Shown here in pieces: positions 16,711 through 23,311 of a stretch of 31,156 nt of DNA. Each line of letters opens with the position of its first letter. Position 1 is the stretch's first letter. Under the pieces are notes generated by a model. It searched no databases. It worked only from the letters and a program-made list of their open reading frames with translations, and was not told the DNA's origin. The DNA is from RH-AL1 sp964245015 (GTDB lineage Bacteria; Pseudomonadota; Alphaproteobacteria; Rhizobiales; Beijerinckiaceae), in assembly GCA_964245015.1 (NCBI GenBank), contig CAXTMA010000015.1, positions 1-31,156 of the forward strand, read 5' to 3'. The position numbers were made by a program, and so were the translations under genes.

Positions 16711-16747
16711 AAAGGCCGCGGAGCGAGCGCTCCGCGGCCTTCTTCGT
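16711..16747 (+). terminator. Rho-independent terminator of the porin gene
   Basis: AAGGCCGCGGAGC (16712-16724) pairs perfectly with GCTCCGCGGCCTT (16729-16741) around a GAGC loop, followed by CTTCG. A 13-bp stem 40 bases after the porin stop is the clearest terminator in the window. The rest of 16742-16963 holds no gene or motif that I can support. Confidence 0.85.
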
Positions 16748-16963
16748 GACCGGATGAGACTTGCCGGAGCGATCTTTCGGATAAGCTTCGCTGGCGCCGC
16801 ATCAAGTTCGAGCACCGGACCACAAGCTGCGCAGCGGAGTCCGGATCAGATCGGCTGCGCAACGATCAGCGAGAGCTCCGACCAGATCCAGCGTTCGGTT
16901 CGGTGCTCCCGCAATGGCGCGGCGCTCTCGCTTCGCCGACAGCTTGCGAGGCCGGACGAGGGG

Positions 16964-17197
16964 TCAATTACGGCTGGTGTATCCGCCGGCATTGCCGCCG
17001 GACGCCGTGGTCCGAGGGGTCTGGCCACCGTTGCCGACACCGTAGGACACCTTGCGCGCATGACCGCCGGACCCGACGCGGTAGGCCTTGGAGGTGCGGG
17101 GATGGAGCCGAGAGGCCGAGGCGGAGGTGGAAGCGAGGCTCGTCAGCAGGATCAGGCCGGTGGCGAGCGCGGTGGTGAACGAAAGCGTCTTGGTCAT
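16964..17197 (-). CDS. Small secreted Gly-rich protein with TTAxGGNxGG C-terminus
   Basis: A 77-residue protein of unknown function. ATG at 17197 (CGGAG about 10 bases upstream) gives a good signal peptide (MTKTLSFTTALATGLILLTS, cleavage near SASA). The mature peptide is about 48 residues, basic and rich in Gly, Ser and Thr, with no Cys. The final residues TTASGGNAGGYTSRN match TTATGGNVGGPAGRN, the end of the small protein at 30170-30430, at 10 of 15 positions, both finishing exactly in Arg-Asn. The rest of the two mature peptides is not alike, so the tail is probably the functional part. It lies 161 bases downstream of the ATP-grasp gene on the same strand and might be co-transcribed with it. 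A longer in-frame opening upstream (to 17500) runs into that gene and is not used. Confidence 0.75.
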   Translation of the reverse strand: MTKTLSFTTALATGLILLTSLASTSASASRLHPRTSKAYRVGSGGHARKVSYGVGNGGQTPRTTASGGNAGGYTSRN

Positions 17198-17358
17198 GGC
17201 TGTTTGGCTCCGATGAGGGTGCACTGCGAATGCCTGTACACCGGCTTCGTTCGCCTGATCGGGCGCATTGCGACAGATAGGGTGAAGACTTCGCGGGCCG
17301 CGATGTCCGAAGGGTCGGCCGGAACGGGTCCGACGCCGTCGCGCACGGCGGAAACGGT

Positions 17359-18639
17359 TCAGGCGGCCGCCCGTTGGCTGCGCCACGACACGTCGTCGAG
17401 GCCGGTCGGCGGCAGATGCCGCCGCAGCACGTCGACCTGCCCGGCGTGGCGTCGTTCGATCCAGGCGGCGTAGTAAGCGAGCACGTCGGCATCGTCCCAC
17501 GGCACGTCGTGCAGGACCGCGAAGGGCGTATCGAACACCGGGCTCGCCGGGTCGCGATCGAGTTCGCGGGGGAACAGGGCGATGGCGGCAGGTCCTTCGC
17601 CGGTCGATAGGCTTGGCGCGACGGCGGAGCCGGTGAGGCTCGAAACCAGCGCGGAATGGATGTCATGGCCGTACAGGCGGCCGAGGTGGCCGCTGGCGAC
17701 CGGGCGCGGGTTGAGTTCGATCAGGGTCGCGCCTTCCGGCGACAGGATGAAGTCGACCGAGACGAACCCCGAGCAGCCGAGCCGCGCCACCAGGGCGCGC
17801 GTGGCCGACTCCATTTCGGGCTCGCGCAGGGGTCGCAGAACCGTGCTCGCGCCCGTCACCGGGGGATGGATGGTGTCGGCGAGGAAGCTGACGCCGTCGA
17901 GAACGCGCCCGTTCGCACAACTGACGGTGCGGAACGCCAGCGGGCCGGACACGTAGGCCTGGAGGATGAGCCCGTCGCCGCCGGCCCGATCCAAGCCGAG
18001 GACGTCTTGCAAGCGGCGCTTGGCCGTTGCCTTGCGGCGGGCGCGCCCGTAGGCGTGGGCGAGCGCCGCTTCGTCGCGGACGATGTCGACCCCGAAGCCG
18101 CCGCAGGTTTGTTCGCGTTTCAGAACGACGGGATAGCCGAACGCGTCGGCCGCGTATCGGGCCTCGTCCCAACCGGCGACGGTTGTTTGGCGCGGCGTTC
18201 GCAGGCCGATCGCCGCCGCGGCCTCGACCAGTGCTTCGCGGCCGTTCACCGTCGGATAGTGTGCGCGATCGCCGAGCGAGGCTTCGATCAGGCGGGCAGC
18301 GTTGCCGACCTGCGCCAGCAGGCGCGAACTGCGCAGCGAGCGGGCGCAGCAATCGTCAAGCGGCACGATCAGGTCGGGTCGCCACGCGTGCACCGCCCGT
18401 GCGAGCCGGCCGGCGAGGCAGAACGTGCGGGCAAAGGCGCCGCCGTGGCGCGGCAGGGCGAAGTGCCGTGACGCGAAGCGCGACAGGGCGGCAAAGGCAT
18501 CCGGTGGCGCCAGAACCGCGCATTCGCAACCAAGCCGCCCCATCGCGGCGACGATGCGGTCGGAGCCGACGTCGTTCATCACCGATACGAAAAGCACGCG
18601 CGGCTGTGCCGGACCTGGCGATACGGAAAGGGATTGCAT
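17359..18639 (-). CDS. ATP-grasp ligase (carboxylate-amine ligase-like)
   Basis: A 426-residue cytoplasmic enzyme with an ATP-grasp fold, expected to activate a carboxylate as acyl phosphate and join it to an amine or similar nucleophile. An N-terminal Rossmann-like domain (VLFVSVMNDVGSDRIVAAMG, then PDLIVPLDDCCARSL) precedes the ATP-grasp core: FGYPVVLKREQTCGGFGVDI (ATP-binding Lys and Gly-rich loop), GLILQAYVSGPLAFRTV, and SGFVSVDFILSPEGATLIEL followed by NPRP (Mg2+-binding Glu/Asn). The C-terminal ~90 residues are specific to this protein. The ATG at 18639 was chosen for the clean N-terminal strand; the ribosome site is weak. It follows the flavin monooxygenase-like gene by 104 bases on the same strand. 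Substrates cannot be deduced from sequence. Confidence 0.88.
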   Translation of the reverse strand: MQSLSVSPGPAQPRVLFVSVMNDVGSDRIVAAMGRLGCECAVLAPPDAFAALSRFASRHFALPRHGGAFARTFCLAGRLARAVHAWRPDLIVPLDDCCARSLRSSRLLAQVGNAARLIEASLGDRAHYPTVNGREALVEAAAAIGLRTPRQTTVAGWDEARYAADAFGYPVVLKREQTCGGFGVDIVRDEAALAHAYGRARRKATAKRRLQDVLGLDRAGGDGLILQAYVSGPLAFRTVSCANGRVLDGVSFLADTIHPPVTGASTVLRPLREPEMESATRALVARLGCSGFVSVDFILSPEGATLIELNPRPVASGHLGRLYGHDIHSALVSSLTGSAVAPSLSTGEGPAAIALFPRELDRDPASPVFDTPFAVLHDVPWDDADVLAYYAAWIERRHAGQVDVLRRHLPPTGLDDVSWRSQRAAA

Positions 18640-18743
18640 GGGAAAGGGCCTGCTGTTCTCGCTGGACGGTCGGAGCGGACGCGCTGGGGCAAGTGATGGA
18701 TCACGGGCGGCGGATGGCCCGGGGCAGGAAACCGCCTCCGCGA

Positions 18744-20066
18744 TCAAGATCCGTCCGCCGCCCTGCGCCGGATCGCGAGGTGACGGCCCCGGGACTCGGC
18801 GAGGGTGAGCACGTGGGCGGCGGCGGCGAGGGAAGCGAGCGAGACCGGCAGGACGTGCCGCCTCGCCGGCGCAGCCGCCGCGAGATGAGCGGTGATGCGG
18901 CGGGCGGCGAAACCGGCGCCGCACACGAAGCGCAGCAGCGGGCCAAAGGTGTTGGCCGCCGCGGTGCCGGCGAAGTAAAGACCGGGAACCGTCGATTCGA
19001 AGTGGCCGGATAGGCGCGGCGAACCATTTCCAAGATCGAGGCCGGCGCGGAGGGCGGGGGCGAGAAAGGGCAGGGCGGCGACGTCGACGTGGTAGCCGGT
19101 GCCGACCACGACATGGTCGGCCGGCTCCATCGTGCGCACGCCCTCCGGCCCGGCGATGGTGATCTCCACGCCCCGGTCGGCGAGCCGCGCCGCCGTGACG
19201 GATGCCCGCAGCGTCACCTCCACCTTGCCCTCGAAGTCGGCGCGGGCCGACCAGCCTGGCGCGGGACCAAGGTGGCGGCGCACCAGCGAAGCGCGCAGGC
19301 GCTCGGGCAGCAGGCGGAACAACAGCGGCGCCCGCGTGCACAGCAGCTTCTTCCAGCCCGGCCCGAGCGGTGTCAGCGGTGCCGCGATCCGGTCGAACCA
19401 GCGCCGTCGCCCGGCGGCATGGAAGGTGATGGCACCGCGCCGGCTCACCAGGCGGACGGCGGCGCCGGCTCGCTGCAGAGCGGCCGCGGCATCGATGGCG
19501 GACGCCCCCGCGCCGACCACCACCACGCGCTTGCCGGCGAACGGCGAGTAATCCGCATGGTCGGCCGTGTGCGTCAGCCGCGCGGCCGGCAGGTCGGCGA
19601 AGACGGCCGGCACGCGGCGGTAGGACGCGATCCCGGCGGCCACGATCACCCTGCGCGCCGCGACAACCGTGCCGTCGTCGAGGTCGAGGCGGAAATGGGC
19701 CCCGGTAGGACAGTCGATCCGGGACAGGTGGCGCACCCCGCGCCGATCGAGCCGGGGAACGAAGCGATCGGCGAAGGCCGTGCCGTAGGCAGTGAAGGTT
19801 TCAACGGGAACGGCGAAGTCGAGATCCGCATAAGGCAGGTTCTGCTCGCGGCAGAAGGCTTCAAGGGTGAAGCGTCCCGCCGGGTCGGACAGGCAGGAGG
19901 CGAAGCCTTCCGACTTCAATTTCATGCCGCGCGGCATGCCGTTGCGCCAAGTGTCCATCGGCGCGCCGAACACCAGCGCTTCGATGCCTTTCGCCCGCAG
20001 GTGGGCGGCGATCGACAGACCGTAGGGACCGGCTCCGATGACGGCGACGCTGGAGATCGCGGGCAC
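18744..20066 (-). CDS. Flavin monooxygenase-like NAD(P)/FAD oxidoreductase
   Basis: A 440-residue two-dinucleotide-binding flavoprotein, probably a cytoplasmic N- or S-oxygenase or a related oxidoreductase. The FAD site is VAVIGAGPYGLSIAAHL near the N-terminus, with WRNGMPRGMKLKSEGF (a pattern seen in lysine/ornithine N-hydroxylase-like proteins). The NAD(P) site is KRVVVVGAGASAIDAAAAL at about 180. HVVVGTGYHVDVAALPFL at about 332 resembles the ATGY motif of these enzymes, and VPGLYFAGTAAANTFGP near the end binds FAD. Start is GTG at 20066 with AGGGG about 10 bases upstream. It is the first gene of a - strand set with the ATP-grasp enzyme. Oxygenase plus ligase suggests modification or synthesis of a small metabolite, but the substrate is not visible. 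Confidence 0.88.
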   Translation of the reverse strand: MPAISSVAVIGAGPYGLSIAAHLRAKGIEALVFGAPMDTWRNGMPRGMKLKSEGFASCLSDPAGRFTLEAFCREQNLPYADLDFAVPVETFTAYGTAFADRFVPRLDRRGVRHLSRIDCPTGAHFRLDLDDGTVVAARRVIVAAGIASYRRVPAVFADLPAARLTHTADHADYSPFAGKRVVVVGAGASAIDAAAALQRAGAAVRLVSRRGAITFHAAGRRRWFDRIAAPLTPLGPGWKKLLCTRAPLLFRLLPERLRASLVRRHLGPAPGWSARADFEGKVEVTLRASVTAARLADRGVEITIAGPEGVRTMEPADHVVVGTGYHVDVAALPFLAPALRAGLDLGNGSPRLSGHFESTVPGLYFAGTAAANTFGPLLRFVCGAGFAARRITAHLAAAAPARRHVLPVSLASLAAAAHVLTLAESRGRHLAIRRRAADGS

Positions 20067-20211
20067 TGTGGTTCACCCCTGGGTTGCGCCCTGACGATGC
20101 GTCAAAGGACAGGCGGCGACCAGCGGTTGATGGATTTAACCCTACCTGGATCATAAGGTCAGGGCCCGCGCTCATGGCGGCGCGGATGGTTGCGCCAGGG
20201 GCGGCATGCGT

Positions 20212-20249
20212 GAAACGGAAAAGGCCCCGGCTGAACAGCTCGGGACCTT
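20212..20249 (-). terminator. Terminator of the LuxR-type regulator gene
   Basis: On the - strand an imperfect stem (AAGG-CCCG-GCT against AGC-CGGG-CCTT, one mismatch and one bulge, loop GAAC) spans 20249-20221 and is followed by TTCCGTTTC, giving a T-rich tail with the stem's own TT. It stands 41 bases after the stop of the regulator. Confidence 0.7.
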
Positions 20250-20289
20250 CCTGATGAGGCGACGATACGGGAAGGATCTGCGAACGGCG

Positions 20290-20979
20290 TCAGGAGTGCA
20301 GGGAGCGGGTCTGCGAGGCGCCGACTCCGAGGCTTTGCAGGAAGGCGGCGATGGCCTGGGTGCGACGGTCGCAGCCGAGCTTTTCCAGGATGGCGGACAC
20401 ATGGCTCTTCACCGTGCCTTCGGTGACGCCGAGCTCCCAGGCGATCTGCTTGTTGAGCAGGCCGCGGGTCATCAGTTCGAGGATCTCGACCTGCCGGCTC
20501 GACAGGCGGCCGATGCCGGTGGCCGGCATCGGCCGGTTTTCGCTCTTGAAGTAGGTGCGGCCTTCGGCGATCTCGCTTACCGCGACCTCGACCTCGCCGG
20601 CATCGCATTCCGAGGACACGACGCCGGATACGCCCCTCAGCTGCAGCATGCGGTGCGCGCTTTCATCGGTGCAGGCGATCAGGCAGATCGCCACGCGCTG
20701 CTCGCGGACATGCTCCTGGATGCCGGTGGTGTCCTTTTCCAGCGCCGACCAGGTGGCGACGTCGCACAGGATGATGTCGCCGCGCCGGGCCTGCTTCAGC
20801 GCGTCCGACAGGTCGGCCAGATCCGCCCCCTGCAGGATCGACGCCCCGTGCAGGTTCGCGTACATTCGCAGCGAGCTGCCGATGCCGATTCGCATCAGCG
20901 ACACGGCGTGAATCACGAACAGCGACGACACCTGGCCGGCGATCTCGATCTTGGTTGTTTCGAAGCCCTTGAAAGGCAT
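20290..20979 (-). CDS. LuxR/NarL-type regulator with degenerate receiver domain
   Basis: A 229-residue transcription factor. The C-terminus (about 155-215) is a standard LuxR helix-turn-helix: LSSRQVEILELMTRGLLNKQ, IAWELGVTEGTVKSHVSAIL, EKLGCDRRTQAIAAF. The N-terminal ~130 residues have the strand/helix rhythm of a receiver domain, with Asp73 in GDIILCDVATWS at the phosphorylation position. The acidic pair on strand 1 is absent (FVIHAVSLMRIG) and the conserved Lys after strand 5 is replaced (VSGVVSSE), so normal phosphotransfer is unlikely. The start ATG at 20979 has a strong ribosome site (GGGAGG). A much longer open frame on this strand, reaching 23247, is a read-through of unrelated DNA. 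It is divergent from the ScfR-like gene, with 117 bases between the starts. Confidence 0.88.
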   Translation of the reverse strand: MPFKGFETTKIEIAGQVSSLFVIHAVSLMRIGIGSSLRMYANLHGASILQGADLADLSDALKQARRGDIILCDVATWSALEKDTTGIQEHVREQRVAICLIACTDESAHRMLQLRGVSGVVSSECDAGEVEVAVSEIAEGRTYFKSENRPMPATGIGRLSSRQVEILELMTRGLLNKQIAWELGVTEGTVKSHVSAILEKLGCDRRTQAIAAFLQSLGVGASQTRSLHS

Positions 20980-21051
20980 TATTTTTCCTCCCGATCTATC
21001 GTCGGATAGGTAGCCGCATCGGACGAAGGGTGAAGGTTTAATAGGGTGTGT

Positions 21052-21081
21052 TTGCAAATAAGTTGCAAATCGCATTTGCAA
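21052..21081. promoter_or_regulatory. Three TTGCAAAT boxes at 11-bp spacing (ScfR/RamB-type operator)
   Basis: TTGCAAAT occurs at 21052-21059 and 21063-21070, and inverted (ATTTGCAA) at 21074-21081, each starting 11 bases after the last, one turn of the helix. The last box ends 15 bases before the regulator ATG. RamB of Corynebacterium, the model for this family, recognises a site containing TTTGCAAA, so autoregulation is very plausible. The array also lies in the shared region with the divergent LuxR-type gene and could control both. Confidence 0.7.
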
Positions 21082-21096
21082 TGTTACATCATCCCC

Positions 21097-22518
21097 ATGC
21101 GGCACAAGGTCTTCGCAGGTTTCAAGATACGCGGCCTTCGGGACACCTGCGGCCTCAACCAGAGCGCCTTCGCCGAACGGCTCGGCATTTCGGCGAGCTA
21201 CCTCAATCAGATCGAGAACAACCAGCGCCCGCTGACCGCCCAGGTCATGGTGGCGCTGGCGCAGAGCTTCTCCATCGACGTCGCCACCTTCGCCCACGAG
21301 GATACGGGCAAGCTCGCCAGCGACCTTCGCGAGGCCTTGGTCGATCCGGTGTTCAGCGGCCTCGTTCCCAAGGGGCAGGACCTCAAGACCATCGTTTCCA
21401 ACGTGCCCTGGTTCGCCCACGCCTTTCTCAACCTGCACCTCGCCTTCCGGCGCAACGGCGAGCGGCTGCACGCCCTCGACGAGCACTATGCCAACGGCGA
21501 GGAAACCGTATCGCCCGGCGTGCTGATGCCCTACGAGGAGGTGCGCGACTTCCTGCACTACCGTTCGAACTACTTCGCCTCGCTCGATGAGGCGGCCGAG
21601 CAACTCGCCGAGCAAACCTTCGGGTCCGTCGCCGCGCGGCCCGACACGCTCGCCACCTATCTGTTCAGCCAGCACAAGATCCGCATCGAGTTCAAGCCGA
21701 TCGAGCCGCAGTCGCGCTTCATGCGCCAGCTCGACCGCAAGGCCCGGGTGCTGTGGCTGCGCGAGGGCATCGACCCGTCCTCGGCCACCTTCCTGATGGC
21801 TCAGCAGATCGGCCTGCTGGAACAGGCCGAGGCGATCGAAACGATCGTCGCCTCCGGCAATTTCCGCACGGAGGACGCCGCCGCCATCACTCGCCTCGCG
21901 CTCGCCAACTACTACGCCGGCGCGGTGCTGATGCCCTACGAGCGCTTCCTGGAAGCGGCGCGCAAGGCCAGGTACGACGCCGAGCGGCTGTGCTTCACCT
22001 TCGGTACCAGCTTCGAGCAGGTCGGCCATCGCTTCTCGACGCTGCAGCGGCCCAACGCCAAGGGCGTGCCGTTCTATTTCGTCCGCTTCGACCGGGCCGG
22101 CAACATCATCAAGCGGCATTCCTCCACGCGCTTCCAGTTCGCCCGCTTCGGCGGCACCTGCCCGCTGTGGAACGTCCACGAGGCTTTCGAGGCGCCGGGC
22201 CGCACGCTGGTGCAGATCGCGGAAATGCCCGACGGCGTGCGCTACCTCTGCGTGGCGCGGGCGGTTGCGAAGTTCGGCGGCAGCCATCTCGCGCCGCCGC
22301 GGCACTACGCCCTCGGCATCGGTTGCGAGCTGACCCACGCCAGCGAGGTCGTCTACGCCGACAAGCTCGACCTGAAAACCACGCCGGTGACGCTGATCGG
22401 GGTGAGCTGCCGCATCTGCGAGCGCCATGAATGCCCGCAACGCGCCGTGCCGCCCATCGACCGGGCCCTCATCGTCGACCCCGACCGCCGCGAGTTCGTG
22501 CCGTTCCGCTTCAGCTGA
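21097..22518 (+). CDS. RamB/ScfR-family transcriptional regulator (XRE HTH, DUF2083)
   Basis: A 473-residue DNA-binding regulator of the short-chain fatty-acyl regulator family (RamB-like). The N-terminal XRE helix-turn-helix is KIRGLRDTCGLNQSAFAERL then GISASYLNQIENNQRPLTAQ. A long central region (about 150-290, with HKIRIEFKPI and LAQQ-like MAQQIGLL blocks) resembles the peptidase-like fold of these proteins. The C-terminal domain ends in a Cys-rich segment, CRICERHECPQRA (Cys438, 441, 446), typical of the family. ATG at 21097 is chosen, because the frame further upstream runs through the operator boxes. Known members respond to acyl-CoA-type metabolites and control acetate, propionate or glyoxylate metabolism; the target genes here are not evident. 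The 3' end overlaps the DedA gene by 8 bases, tail to tail. Confidence 0.93.
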   Translation: MRHKVFAGFKIRGLRDTCGLNQSAFAERLGISASYLNQIENNQRPLTAQVMVALAQSFSIDVATFAHEDTGKLASDLREALVDPVFSGLVPKGQDLKTIVSNVPWFAHAFLNLHLAFRRNGERLHALDEHYANGEETVSPGVLMPYEEVRDFLHYRSNYFASLDEAAEQLAEQTFGSVAARPDTLATYLFSQHKIRIEFKPIEPQSRFMRQLDRKARVLWLREGIDPSSATFLMAQQIGLLEQAEAIETIVASGNFRTEDAAAITRLALANYYAGAVLMPYERFLEAARKARYDAERLCFTFGTSFEQVGHRFSTLQRPNAKGVPFYFVRFDRAGNIIKRHSSTRFQFARFGGTCPLWNVHEAFEAPGRTLVQIAEMPDGVRYLCVARAVAKFGGSHLAPPRHYALGIGCELTHASEVVYADKLDLKTTPVTLIGVSCRICERHECPQRAVPPIDRALIVDPDRREFVPFRFS

Positions 22519-23176
22519 GGGTTTGTCCGGGCGCGCCGTCCATCTCCCGCTCGGCGGTGGCGAGCAGCTCCTCCTCGTGCCGTTTGTAGAAGCGCCACAG
22601 CAGCACCGCCCCCGCCAGGGCCCCGGCCAGGGCAAGAAAGCCGATCGGCCCGGCGATGCGTTCGATGCCCCGTCCCAGCCCGTAGCCACCGAGGCCGAAC
22701 AGCGTCGCCCAGACAACGCCGCCGGCGGCGTTGTAAAGGAAGAAGGTGAGCGGCGACAGCCGGTTGATCCCGGCCAGCAGCGCCGCAAAGGTGCGCAGCA
22801 GGGCCGCGAAGCGGCCGAAGAAGACGAGGGCGCCGCCGTAACGCTTGAACAAGTATTGCCCCAGCTTCTGCTTGCGCTCGTCGAGGCCGACCCTCGGCCC
22901 GAACCGCTGGAGGACGCGTCCGCCGTAGCTGCGCCCGACCCAGTAGCCGATGTTGTCGCCCAGGATCGCGGCGGTCGCCGCGGCGGCGATGACGAGGCGG
23001 ATGTCGAGGCCCCCGTCGGATCCATGGCGCGTGCCGGCAAACAGGCTCGCCGTAATGAGCACCGTTTCGCCGGGCATCGGCACCCCCGCGCTTTCCCCCA
23101 TGATGACGAGAAAGATGGCGTAATAGCCGTAGGACGAGACGATGTGCTCGACAAAGGAAGCATCGGCGATGTGCAT
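22511..23176 (-). CDS. DedA-family (SNARE-associated/VTT domain) membrane protein
   Basis: A 221-residue inner-membrane protein of the DedA family, associated with lipid-carrier or phospholipid flipping and with membrane homeostasis. Characteristic segments are IFLVIMGESAGVPMPGETVL (first re-entrant region with Glu and PGE), ILGDNIGYWVGRSYG, YGGALVFFGRFAALLRTFAA (amphipathic segment with the essential FxRF/R pattern), LAGINRLSPLTFFLYN and two final helices. ATG at 23176 has AGGGA about 8 bases upstream. Its head is divergent from the phospholipase D/cardiolipin synthase gene across about 135 bases, which suggests a common membrane-lipid role. The end overlaps the ScfR gene by 8 bases. Confidence 0.92.
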   Translation of the reverse strand: MHIADASFVEHIVSSYGYYAIFLVIMGESAGVPMPGETVLITASLFAGTRHGSDGGLDIRLVIAAAATAAILGDNIGYWVGRSYGGRVLQRFGPRVGLDERKQKLGQYLFKRYGGALVFFGRFAALLRTFAALLAGINRLSPLTFFLYNAAGGVVWATLFGLGGYGLGRGIERIAGPIGFLALAGALAGAVLLWRFYKRHEEELLATAEREMDGAPGQTLS

Positions 23177-23311
23177 GGGGCGTCCCTTGTCGCGCCGATC
23201 CCGCGCGGGCGGCTCATCGTGCAAACGCTCCCCCCTGGCATCGTCAAGCGATTTCCGCGAAGAAGCGGTGTCGCCGCACGCCGGCGCTCGATCCGAAGAC
23301 TTGGTGGTTCG

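Noticed and set aside
20290..23247. 985-codon - strand frame joining the LuxR-type regulator to upstream sequence
   Set aside because: The upstream part is antisense to the ScfR and DedA coding regions. The regulator has a clear ATG with GGGAGG at 20979, so this is not a fusion protein.
22427..23311. Upstream extension of the phospholipase D frame as a large fused N-terminal domain
   Set aside because: It is antisense to dedA and lacks any domain pattern; the PLDc_N helices start right after 23312.
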